Positions 56,156-64,000 of a stretch of 64,000 nucleotides of DNA are shown one piece after another. Below the pieces are notes generated by a model. That model was not told the origin of the DNA, searched no databases, and saw only the letters and a program-made list of their open reading frames with translations. The position numbers were made by a program, and so were the translations under genes. The first letter of the stretch is position 1. Each line of letters begins with the position of its first letter. The stretch is from Affinundibacterium fentianense (GTDB taxonomy: Bacteria; Pseudomonadota; Gammaproteobacteria; Burkholderiales; Burkholderiaceae_D), in NCBI RefSeq assembly GCF_018139545.1, contig NZ_JAGSPJ010000002.1:1-64000 (forward strand), written 5' to 3'.

Positions 56156-58378
56156 CTAGATCGCCAAATCACGTAACGCATACGTCAATGCGCGGTCAAT
56201 CAACGAATTCGCCAGCAAAGTTGTCGCTGTTCCAGAGCGGTAGCGAGCTTCCAAGTCCGCTGCGGAGATCGAGAAGGCTTGGTCGCCCAACCGATTTGCA
56301 AATATAAAACTACTTCGTTTTGGACTAATCCACGCGAGCTTAAAGCGAGTCACTTGACCATCCTCTTCATTGAAGTCTAGCCACATCCCCGTTTCAAGTG
56401 CAGCAACTTGTTTCATTGCCTCATCGTCTTCCTGCACGACCTTCTCTTGTGCAAAACGATCCAAACGTCGATTGCTCGCTCGCTGTGCGATGTTGACGGC
56501 GATTTCCAATTGACGCCTCGGCGACAACTCCAGTGGTGCACGTGCCATCGCTGCATGACGTTCCGCCAATTTGGAAAAAAATAGTACTCGATCTGGCTCA
56601 TCCCAGCGAATCGCATTCAGCCAAGCATTCAATAAGGTCAACATCGAAGGTAGCTTGGAAATTAACTCTTTACGTTCTTCAGGACTATTTTTGGGCTTTA
56701 AACTCCAAATCAAATCATCCATCGTTTTCAAAGCGTTTTCCAAAGCGTGGGGCTTTTCATCCTTCACGCTGTGAGCAATGGTCAAAATACGTATCCACTG
56801 CTCCTGTAAAAAGACTTCTAAAAATCCGGCAACTTCGCCTGTCTCGACACGAATAGCGACATCGTGTTCAGCAAATTCCCGCGCGATTCGCATCTTCTCT
56901 TCACTCAACGCTGTCTGAACAGGCTGACTTATCGCCTCCTGAGCGCGCTGCTCTTCGTCTTTCAAATAACTTTCGAGATCAGATACCACATCAGAAAACA
57001 GATCAATTTGCTCATCGAATTCGGTTTGGACTCGTTCAACCACATCTCCAATTAGACCCAAGAGTGGATCAGATTCACTCGCTTCTTGATCGAGCAAAAT
57101 GCCTGAATTTCCCAGCATATCCAGCAAAATTCTCGCTGGATGATTTTCGCGGAAAAAAAAGTCACGATCCAATAGTGCTACTCGAACGATTGGAATCTGC
57201 AATTGTCCCACCATACACTTAATATCATCACCTAAACTTTGATCCGCAAAAATATAATCAAATATTCGCGCGAGCAATTCGATGGTATTTCGTTCAACCA
57301 CGCTCAATTTTTGCGCCGAACCTGCGTGCAATACTTTGTGCAATCGCGATTCATAGTGGGCGTGTGTTGTTTCTTGCTGCGCAATCCGCTTCTGCATCTC
57401 CAACAAGTCAGCAAAAAAATGCTGATCGACGCTGGCTTTGTCGGCATCTTCCTCGTCAGCCTCCAGATCGAGCTGATTGGTCAAGGTGTCACTGACTTGC
57501 GCCAAACTATGTAAATCGAAATGCGGATCGCTGTGAGCTAATTCGATTTGACCGGAAAAAACCCGGCGAAGTTTATCTTGCAAATAAGGGTCAAGGCTAA
57601 AGAATTTTTGTGCCGGTAAATAAGTCGCTCCCGCATGCGAAGACTCGCTCGCAATTTCACTTTCAGGATGAATCCCTCGTGCCATCAATTCTTCATTAAT
57701 TTCCTCCAAAATTGGAGTCAGTTGCAAGAAAATAGATGGCTGCAAAAGTCTTAGTACAAGTAAATGCGTCGCTGGATCCGGATCTAACTCTATCCATGCA
57801 CGATGCACCGCATCGACAAAAATCTCTGGTCGAAAAGGATTCTGGCTCACATCGATGGGCATACGATTCAAAATACGCCCAATCAAAGTATTCAGCAACA
57901 CCAACGGCTCGGCATTTAGGACTTCTAAAGCCTGACTCGCATTACGAAGCAAGATCTTTGCTTCCATTTGTTCATAGGTCTGCGCCGTAGTATCGAGTTG
58001 TGCGTCATCCCTTCTTGTCCGCTTTTTTGTATTGAAAACACTGACTTCTTTACTCAAAGCCGCGTTAATTTGACCCGCGACCAAGCGATAAAACGCCGTG
58101 CTATTACGCATCACCAATTGATGTGCTTCAAAACTAATTTTGGCTTCATCAGGTCGAATTGACTGATCCGATAACTTAAAAAGCTCGTCAGCTAATCGCG
58201 TCGAAAAACCTTCCAATTGTGACGAAACCAAATTAGTTGCAAGCGGCACCATGTTTTGCAAGATTAACAGTCGCGCAGCATTCGACGACTCTGCTTTTTT
58301 CCCGGCAGCCGTCATTGATCTCGCGGAATTTCTCTTGGTTGTAGCCTGAATCTCAGGGATGAATGGGATCGTGTCCAT
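56156..58378 (-). CDS. DUF1631 family protein
   Basis: About 740 residues from ATG 58378. A TTG at 58399 is also open, and neither has a clear SD. It is a long, mostly helical and acidic protein without signal peptide or membrane helix. ATNLVSSQLEGFSTRLADELF near the start and the end WISPKRSSFIFANRLGDQAFSIS fit DUF1631. The C-terminal 130 residues resemble a PilZ-like beta segment (ETGMWLDFNEEDGQVTRFKLAW), as often seen in this family. The suggestion of cyclic-di-GMP binding is inference only. A 48-residue membrane protein lies just upstream. Confidence 0.85.
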   Translation of the reverse strand: MDTIPFIPEIQATTKRNSARSMTAAGKKAESSNAARLLILQNMVPLATNLVSSQLEGFSTRLADELFKLSDQSIRPDEAKISFEAHQLVMRNSTAFYRLVAGQINAALSKEVSVFNTKKRTRRDDAQLDTTAQTYEQMEAKILLRNASQALEVLNAEPLVLLNTLIGRILNRMPIDVSQNPFRPEIFVDAVHRAWIELDPDPATHLLVLRLLQPSIFLQLTPILEEINEELMARGIHPESEIASESSHAGATYLPAQKFFSLDPYLQDKLRRVFSGQIELAHSDPHFDLHSLAQVSDTLTNQLDLEADEEDADKASVDQHFFADLLEMQKRIAQQETTHAHYESRLHKVLHAGSAQKLSVVERNTIELLARIFDYIFADQSLGDDIKCMVGQLQIPIVRVALLDRDFFFRENHPARILLDMLGNSGILLDQEASESDPLLGLIGDVVERVQTEFDEQIDLFSDVVSDLESYLKDEEQRAQEAISQPVQTALSEEKMRIAREFAEHDVAIRVETGEVAGFLEVFLQEQWIRILTIAHSVKDEKPHALENALKTMDDLIWSLKPKNSPEERKELISKLPSMLTLLNAWLNAIRWDEPDRVLFFSKLAERHAAMARAPLELSPRRQLEIAVNIAQRASNRRLDRFAQEKVVQEDDEAMKQVAALETGMWLDFNEEDGQVTRFKLAWISPKRSSFIFANRLGDQAFSISAADLEARYRSGTATTLLANSLIDRALTYALRDLAI

Positions 58379-58437
58379 ATTTATGTTTTGTGATGACAAT
58401 CAAAGGTCTGGAGGCCAAGTCGTTGATGGTTTCAAAA

Positions 58438-58584
58438 TCAACGTGTGTGGTATGCCTCCGTAGCAAAAGTAATCACGACGATCAAGGCTACCGCAAACAA
58501 CAACACGAGCAAAAGGCGACCAAACTTTGGACTCCCATCATCAGAAGTGTCATGCATCGGTTTACTCGACTTTTCTTCGCTCAT
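58438..58584 (-). CDS. Small single-pass membrane protein, 48 residues
   Basis: ATG at 58584 with AGGAATAATTT before it gives MSEEKSSKPMHD, then a polar stretch, a membrane helix (FGRLLLVLLFAVALIVVITF, about 21-40) and a short tail TEAYHTR. The stop is at 58438-58440. A clean SD, a charged N-terminus and a well-formed helix make it a credible gene. It lies 59 bp upstream of the DUF1631 start on the same strand and may be co-transcribed. Function unknown. Confidence 0.65.
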   Translation of the reverse strand: MSEEKSSKPMHDTSDDGSPKFGRLLLVLLFAVALIVVITFATEAYHTR

Positions 58585-58772
58585 AAATTATTCCTAATCA
58601 TTACTACCAATCGCCCCGATAAGTAAGCGTCATAGGGGAAGAGTATATGTTGTTTTGTGTCAATTCGACTAGGGTCGAATGTCGATTTGTGAACGAAGCC
58701 ACGACGAAATCAACAAAATAAAAGGAATTTCGGTAAATTCGCAGGATTTCCGCGCTTTCACGATACCAATTC

Positions 58773-59666
58773 TTATTTTTTGCTCAACAAATACATACCG
58801 ATCATCACCAAGCAAGACCCTACAATTTGCCAGCCGCTGATTGGCTCATTCAAAATAAAAACGCCCAAAATCAGTGTTGAGACCGGCCCAATCATCCCTG
58901 CTTGAGAGGCGGTCGCGGCGCCGATTCTTTGAATCGCAAACATCGTCAAAAAAACTGGAAAAACAGTGCAGACGATCGCGTTCACGAAAGATAAACTCAA
59001 CACGACTTGCGGTTGGACCAAAGTCGATAAAGGCTTGAGGAGAACAAATTGCAATAGGCATGCAATGCTCGATACGCACATGGCATAAGAAACCAAACGA
59101 AGTGGGCCGATCCGAGCAACCATCTCTCCAGAAAGTATTAGATAGCTCGCATAGGCAATGGCAGATCCCAATACCAAGCCCGAACCTAACACTACACTTG
59201 TTCCAAGAAATGAAAGATCGTGCATAAAAACCAAAACAATACCTAAATATGCAAGTCCCAACGACAAGAATTCGATCGAACGCACTCGACGCTTGAACCA
59301 AATTACATGAATCGTGAGGACAAAAGATGGCGTTAAGAACAGAATTAAACGCTCCAATCCGGCAGAGATAAACTGTAGTCCAAGGAAGTCGAGAAAACTC
59401 GACAAATAATAACCAAGCAATCCGAGCAATAGGAGACGCCATCGATCAATAGCATCTAATTTTGGATGCCGGCGTGCCTGCCAAATCGCGACACATGCGA
59501 AAACGGGCAATGAAAACAACATACGAAAGGCGATGACGGTGACGGCGTCAAGTTGATAGCGATAAAGTAGTTTGGCAACGATCGCCTTGGTGGAGAATAA
59601 AATTGCACCAATGATTGCCATGCCGAGACCAATAAGCTGATTCTGTCTACGTCTCGTTTCATTCAT
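58773..59666 (-). CDS. EamA/DMT-family transporter
   Basis: About 297 residues with ten membrane helices in two EamA repeats (GLGMAIIGAILFSTKAIVAKL in the first, IGAATASQAGMIGPVSTLIL in the second). This is the usual layout of drug/metabolite-type exporters. The substrate cannot be inferred. The start is ATG 59666. A TTG three codons upstream is better spaced from AGGGAG and is also possible. Confidence 0.88.
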   Translation of the reverse strand: MNETRRRQNQLIGLGMAIIGAILFSTKAIVAKLLYRYQLDAVTVIAFRMLFSLPVFACVAIWQARRHPKLDAIDRWRLLLLGLLGYYLSSFLDFLGLQFISAGLERLILFLTPSFVLTIHVIWFKRRVRSIEFLSLGLAYLGIVLVFMHDLSFLGTSVVLGSGLVLGSAIAYASYLILSGEMVARIGPLRLVSYAMCVSSIACLLQFVLLKPLSTLVQPQVVLSLSFVNAIVCTVFPVFLTMFAIQRIGAATASQAGMIGPVSTLILGVFILNEPISGWQIVGSCLVMIGMYLLSKK

Positions 59667-59829
59667 CAAAATCAAAACATCACTCCCTTAAATAATGCCC
59701 ATCTTCCCGTCACGGCGCATTGCGAGACTACCAAAGTGATATCTCGAACGAAGATTGAAACGAGTATTGTGCGTGCTCAGTTTGAAATCGAGTATCGAAA
59801 GTTTGGGTTTCAATACATGTCTTCACCAT

Positions 59830-61170
59830 TCATTGCGGTAATTGAATCTCAAAACGGGCACCGCCCAAACTCGAACGGGATACGATCACCAATCCGCCAT
59901 GTCGGGCGATAATTTGCTTTACGATAGACAGACCGAGTCCAAAACCACCTGTCGCACGGTCTCGACTACGATCTAGTCGGTAAAAGGGTTCAAAGATAGC
60001 GTCATATTCTGACTCTGGAATTCCAGCGCCATCATCCTCGACGACAATTAGATACCGAGTGGATTTATTTTGTCCAACCGAAATTGTATTATTTGAAAGC
60101 GACAACAATACCCGCTGATCTGCGTATTTCATCGCGTTTTTGAGTAAGTTTTGAATCGCACGTAGTAACAATCGTTGATCCCCGTAGATCAGACCATGCG
60201 CGGAATGGTTCTGAATTTGTAGATCGATGTGATCGGGAATTGGCGGCAATTGTTGAACACTCAAATGCATCAGCTCGTCCGAAGAAATAAATTCTTTTTG
60301 AATTGCATCTTGCGCATCAATCTTCGCCATGTTCAACAACTCGGCGACAAGTTGGTTCAACTCACCCAAATCATCCTGCATCGCTACGATGCGCGTTACT
60401 TGTTGATGATGACCTTGCGAAATTAATTGTTCCTGCAAAATCTCCAATGCAAATTCAAGGCGGGCAATTGGAGTTCGCAACTCATGCGAAACCGAATGCA
60501 AGAGCGACTTCTGCGCACTCAACAATTCCTCAATTCGGCCTGCCATTTGATTAATTTTTTCTGACAAGGGATAAATACTTGCGCGCTCCGCCATGTTGGA
60601 GCGCGCTCTCAATTTACCCTCGCCAATATCAGCGGCAACTTTAGACAATGCTTGAATATCTCGCCAGTGAGCTCGTGACCAATAAGCAATGGGAATCAAT
60701 AGGACGAATGCGATAATCACAAACCGAAGAATTTCGAGTTGCACATTGAACCAATAATCGATAGGCAAATTCTGCACAGACAGTACGTCTTCTTCACTAC
60801 CGATATAGCGCTCACCATTCAAATCAACTCGACGATAAAACGCCTTGTTGGCGGCATCCATCACAATTGCACCGCGCAATAATTTTTCACGTTGACCTCG
60901 CCCCATTTTTTCAAGGGCGATTCCCATTGGGATCAATTCAAATTGAACTTGCGAAACCTCTCGAACCTTATTTAATCGCGCCAGCCACTCGTCGGTTCCA
61001 GCTTTATCGATATATTGTTCTAGCAAAAAAATCTGTGGGGCAGCTTGATGTTCCGCATTCTTCTCAATTGGATCGCCAAACAGGCTTATCACTACAATGT
61101 AAACAAGCGCTGTCGCGAATCCGATCGACAGTAAGACTGGAAACAAAAAACGTAAGAACAGGCGATTCAA
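59830..61170 (-). CDS. Sensor histidine kinase (RstB-like), no adjacent response regulator
   Basis: 446 residues. Membrane helix 1 (about 7-30), a periplasmic domain (about 30-140), membrane helix 2 (about 144-164), HAMP (about 165-215), a HisKA site HSVSHELRTPIARLEFALE (histidine about 228), and an ATPase with NLLKNAMKYAD, DDGAGIPES and GGFGLGLSIVKQI. It should autophosphorylate and pass phosphate to a partner. Neither flank on this strand has a response regulator, unlike the usual rstA-rstB pair. The nearest receivers in the window are the output-less one at 23.1 kb and the degenerate LuxR protein. Confidence 0.93.
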   Translation of the reverse strand: MNRLFLRFLFPVLLSIGFATALVYIVVISLFGDPIEKNAEHQAAPQIFLLEQYIDKAGTDEWLARLNKVREVSQVQFELIPMGIALEKMGRGQREKLLRGAIVMDAANKAFYRRVDLNGERYIGSEEDVLSVQNLPIDYWFNVQLEILRFVIIAFVLLIPIAYWSRAHWRDIQALSKVAADIGEGKLRARSNMAERASIYPLSEKINQMAGRIEELLSAQKSLLHSVSHELRTPIARLEFALEILQEQLISQGHHQQVTRIVAMQDDLGELNQLVAELLNMAKIDAQDAIQKEFISSDELMHLSVQQLPPIPDHIDLQIQNHSAHGLIYGDQRLLLRAIQNLLKNAMKYADQRVLLSLSNNTISVGQNKSTRYLIVVEDDGAGIPESEYDAIFEPFYRLDRSRDRATGGFGLGLSIVKQIIARHGGLVIVSRSSLGGARFEIQLPQ

Positions 61171-61416
61171 TGCCAGCTACTCCTATGTAAATGAACAAGT
61201 GGCATTCGGCGCCATGATAAAGATTTCTTATTTATTTTATCGAATGCTTAGGCCAACGTGGATCTTTTTACAGGATTTCTCTTCCTTTTGGAAATTTTTT
61301 AAGCTTTGTACAAATTGAAGACAAATTCCCTTTAATTCGCGGATGAATCAAAACCTGATCGCCTCTAAGATAACAATACAGATGATTGACGTGTCATATT
61401 TTGAAAGGATCGGTCT

Positions 61417-62601
61417 GTGCGAAATAACATATTGCAACTTGTTGCGATCGTCAGCCTGCTCACTTTGGCAGCCTGCGGTGGCAGCACGACAGAATATCAA
61501 ATCAAAAACGGACAGACACCTGCACCGATTGCCACAAACGAATTTATCGCCATGGCAAAGACGGCAAACTGTGCAGAATTCAAAAATCGTTTGTTGGTAA
61601 TCGATCAAAAGTATGTTCTTTGGGATAAAGCAGGCTCGTGCAGCGATGCGTCCTACTCTCGTAGCTTGTATGGCAATACAACACAAAATCTCCTGTGCAG
61701 TCATGTCGACAGCATTGCCGGTCCTCGTTTTCATTGCCAGGATGTGAGTGCGAGTCAACTTTTTAGAACAATCGTCGACAATATCGATCAAACGGACTTA
61801 GGCTTAGGAAAACAGCATAGCGTGCAAGCATTGACTATCCCAGAACCATTGCTAACCGTACTACCGATCAAGGTGTTGAGCATTCCTTTTTACACTAGCT
61901 TGGATATTGACTGGTTACTTATCAAAGATAAAGCTGGCTGGGATCAGTTTTGGCGGGCTTTTACCGTGAAACCAGCTGCCTCACAGCTAGTGCCTGATTT
62001 TAACGCGAGCATGACCCTCACGACTTTTTACAAGACTGCCAATTCATGCAGCATCACCCGGTTCTTGAAATTAACATCCGACGGCCAGCAAGTACGGGCA
62101 AATTTTTTTCGAGAGGACAGAATTGCACTAGAGAAGTGTAACAACGATGCGGCTTTCTCGACCCCGATGCAAATGATCGAGTTACCAAAGATTTTACTTC
62201 CGATCGATCTAAAAAACGTTAGTGCTAATTTAATTCAAGACAACGCCATCGCGACAGGAGAAAACTCTGACATAGAGATCGCACAACAATTAGTGATTCG
62301 CGATCAAGCAAGCTGGCATCAGCTTTGGAAACAACATGCAAACAGCGCATCACCCATCGTTGATTTCAACAAAAAAATGATCATCGCCGTTTTTCTTGGC
62401 GAGAGAAATTCGGGTTGTTCGGGACTCCAAGATGTCAGAGTTTGGCGAGATAGTCATGCCATCAACGTCAGCTTTTTCGTTCGACAAGCGGGCCCCCTCG
62501 ATCTATGTACGGCGAATATCACGCGTCCTTACTACATCAGTGAAATTGACCGTTCGTCTGATACAGTCGAATTTAACCAAGTGATCGTACCAGCACATTA
62601 A
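61417..62601 (+). CDS. Lipoprotein with two PrcB-like domains
   Basis: 394 residues with a GTG start and GAAAGGAT upstream. The lipobox is LTLAAC (cysteine 20). Residues of about 165-265 and 285-392 are related to each other: LLIKDKAGWDQFWRAF ... PDFNASMTLTTF and LVIRDQASWHQLWKQH ... VDFNKKMIIAVFLGERNSGC. The second copy resembles the C-terminal domain of the PrcB protease-complex subunit. The region before them is unassigned. It is probably a periplasmic or outer-membrane protein-binding lipoprotein. Domain naming is from pattern memory. Confidence 0.8.
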   Translation: MRNNILQLVAIVSLLTLAACGGSTTEYQIKNGQTPAPIATNEFIAMAKTANCAEFKNRLLVIDQKYVLWDKAGSCSDASYSRSLYGNTTQNLLCSHVDSIAGPRFHCQDVSASQLFRTIVDNIDQTDLGLGKQHSVQALTIPEPLLTVLPIKVLSIPFYTSLDIDWLLIKDKAGWDQFWRAFTVKPAASQLVPDFNASMTLTTFYKTANSCSITRFLKLTSDGQQVRANFFREDRIALEKCNNDAAFSTPMQMIELPKILLPIDLKNVSANLIQDNAIATGENSDIEIAQQLVIRDQASWHQLWKQHANSASPIVDFNKKMIIAVFLGERNSGCSGLQDVRVWRDSHAINVSFFVRQAGPLDLCTANITRPYYISEIDRSSDTVEFNQVIVPAH

Positions 62602-62715
62602 TACGATTTGTGATCAAAATTTACACCAAATTGCCACGATTCAAACATGAAAGTATTTCTCGATTGTAAAATGGTCAAACCTTTAGAACATTTCTAGCAA
62701 TCCCGAGATTTAACA

Positions 62716-63576
62716 ATGAGAAAAATATACGCTTTTTTTACCGTTGCATTGGCTAGCTGTAGCAATGCTTACGCACAAAGCCCCGCACAAAATCTGATGC
62801 CTGATGGCAGTCATGATATGTATGTTGGCTTGGGTATATTGTCTCGTCCGTTATATGAAGGTGCGATAAAAAATAAGCAAACCTTGATGCCCGTGGCACA
62901 GATTCAATGGAGTAATGGCTTGTTTCTAGCAGGTATGAGTGCAGGCTGGCATCTTTCGAACCAATTTGATGTCGAGTATGGCCCCATTCTCACGCTGGAA
63001 CCAAATCGCACCCCGTCGGGAACCTCAAATAGCATTCATGTTGCCTATGACAGTCAATCCGGTTTGGTGGGACCTGAAAGTGCAGGTAGAACTCAGATAA
63101 AGAGCACAAACAAACTGGTTGGTATGGATGATTTGCGTACTCGCTTGTTGATGGGCGGTTTTTATAATCGCCAATTGACTAGTAATCTGCGTTTCACAAA
63201 CACTTTCTTAGCTGGTGCGGGTAATAATAAAAAAGGATTACGTTGGACTAGCGACTTGCGTTACCACTTGAAAGATATTGCGCCCCACCATCAATTAACT
63301 TTTGGTATTGGGGTTAACCTTGTTAATGATGCCTATGCGCAAAGCTATTTTGGCGTCAGTGATAGTGAAGCAGGAAGAAGCATTAATCCAGCTTATTCGG
63401 CAAGTGGGGGAATTAAAGACTACCACGCAGATATCTTCTGGAACTGGAATTTAAGCTCAGCTTGGTTAATCACTTCGAAACTGAATGTGTCCCGACTACA
63501 AGAAGTACAAGCTAGCCCATTAATAGATCGCAAGACAAATTATTCGATTTCCACTGCACTCGCTTATCGTTTTTAA
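62716..63576 (+). CDS. MipA/OmpV family outer-membrane protein
   Basis: 286 residues. A signal peptide (about 1-20, SNAYA) is followed by a beta-barrel. DMYVGLGILSRPLYEGAIKNKQTLMPVAQIQW is the typical MipA/OmpV opening, and the protein ends in a terminal phenylalanine (ALAYRF) as outer-membrane barrels do. Family members include scaffolds for murein enzymes and pore-like proteins. The role here is unknown. Confidence 0.9.
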   Translation: MRKIYAFFTVALASCSNAYAQSPAQNLMPDGSHDMYVGLGILSRPLYEGAIKNKQTLMPVAQIQWSNGLFLAGMSAGWHLSNQFDVEYGPILTLEPNRTPSGTSNSIHVAYDSQSGLVGPESAGRTQIKSTNKLVGMDDLRTRLLMGGFYNRQLTSNLRFTNTFLAGAGNNKKGLRWTSDLRYHLKDIAPHHQLTFGIGVNLVNDAYAQSYFGVSDSEAGRSINPAYSASGGIKDYHADIFWNWNLSSAWLITSKLNVSRLQEVQASPLIDRKTNYSISTALAYRF

Positions 63577-63608
63577 TTTATCAACTACAAAACTTGTATT
63601 TACTCATC

Positions 63609-64000
63609 GTGACCTTACGCCAAAAATTCCTTGCCATCTTACTCGCATCTTCTGCATCCATTGCAGCAGCGCAGTCAGCTGACGACGCTATACGCGCAAA
63701 GGATGCGGAATGGATGAGCTATCGCGATGCTTACAAATCCATGTTGTGGTTCGAAAAATTTGGCAAGGCAAAGAATTTGATTCAATGGCACCTGCAAGTT
63801 TTCCCAAAAGATAAAAACATCTCAATCGAGAGTTTACGCTTGCATATTCTTAGCAAAAGTACGCACTTGGATTTAAGCTTGGATCCTATTGGACGTGCTA
63901 GCCTCCCCCTCTTAAAAGCAGCTTATGATGAAAACGCAGAATTAGTTTTGAATCAAAAAGCCGGACAAGCAGGTTTCCGATTTCGCACAAGCATTAACTT
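63609..64000 (+). CDS. DUF2987-like secreted protein (partial, C-terminus beyond window)
   Basis: The frame is open from GTG 63609 (or TTG 63594) to the right edge, about 130 codons. A signal peptide (FLAILLASSASIAAAQS) is followed by WMSYRDAYKSMLWFEKFGKAKNLIQWHLQV, which matches the start of DUF2987 proteins. No strong SD is visible. It follows the MipA-like gene by 32 bp and may be co-transcribed. Function unknown. Confidence 0.75.
   Translation, partial: MTLRQKFLAILLASSASIAAAQSADDAIRAKDAEWMSYRDAYKSMLWFEKFGKAKNLIQWHLQVFPKDKNISIESLRLHILSKSTHLDLSLDPIGRASLPLLKAAYDENAELVLNQKAGQAGFRFRTSIN

Overview
The window reads as chromosome of a betaproteobacterium, most likely an Oxalobacteraceae member of moderate GC (Undibacterium or a relative). 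That assignment is inference. It rests on gene order typical of Burkholderiales (mpl-yqiA-ubiC, RNB nuclease-tonB-aroE-mtgA, tlpA-aroQ-accB-accC-prmA-zinc-ribbon protein, and DUF3579, DUF1631, NhaD and LemA/TPM genes). No tRNA, rRNA, insertion sequence, prophage or CRISPR array was seen.

Layout. (1) 1-7916, minus strand: a LapA-like adhesin system. A type I ABC transporter (lapB), its membrane-fusion partner (lapC) and a LuxR-type regulator precede a large Calx-beta-repeat adhesin cut by the left edge. Its N-terminus has a retention module and a TAAG site for a LapG-like protease. (2) 8163-16439, minus strand: housekeeping genes (corA, mtgA, aroE, a TonB protein, an RNB nuclease, ubiC, yqiA, mpl), closed by a strong inverted repeat. 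(3) 16581-23053, plus strand: a conserved hypothetical, a TlpA thioredoxin, aroQ, accB, accC, prmA and a zinc-ribbon/DUF3426 protein. (4) 23106-25120, minus strand: an output-less tandem receiver protein and an HD-GYP-like protein that has lost its HD dyad.

(5) 25296-43288: an N-acetylglucosamine island. It holds nagX, an AmpG-like transporter, a long GH3 hexosaminidase, nagB-II, nagA, a GntR/HutC regulator, nagK, two TonB-dependent receptors, and a flavin-halogenase-like gene coupled to a DUF6445 gene. One regulatory signature recurs through the island: two GGTAT half-sites one helical turn apart, placed at TTGACA-17-TAAAGT promoters before nagK and both receptors, with a related copy between nagX and the transporter. 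The likely scheme is uptake of GlcNAc-containing oligomers through the receptors, passage over the inner membrane, cleavage by the hexosaminidase, phosphorylation by NagK, and conversion to fructose-6-phosphate by NagA and NagB-II, under the GntR protein. Both receptors have leaders of about 280-330 nt sharing short motifs at conserved positions.

(6) 43665-64000: mixed genes. These are a DUF1275 membrane protein, an M28 peptidase, DUF3579, a frame-disrupted small membrane protein, NhaD antiporter, YhcH-family protein, a lemA-TPM-TPM operon, fbp, pepN, a DUF4136 lipoprotein, DUF1631, a 48-residue membrane protein, an EamA transporter, an orphan histidine kinase, a PrcB-like lipoprotein, a MipA/OmpV porin-like protein and a DUF2987 protein cut by the right edge.

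The best candidates for something undescribed are the repeated GGTAT promoter architecture with the matching receptor leaders, the halogenase-DUF6445 pair inside the GlcNAc island, the degenerate HD-GYP/receiver pair, and the small gene broken at a run of seven C.
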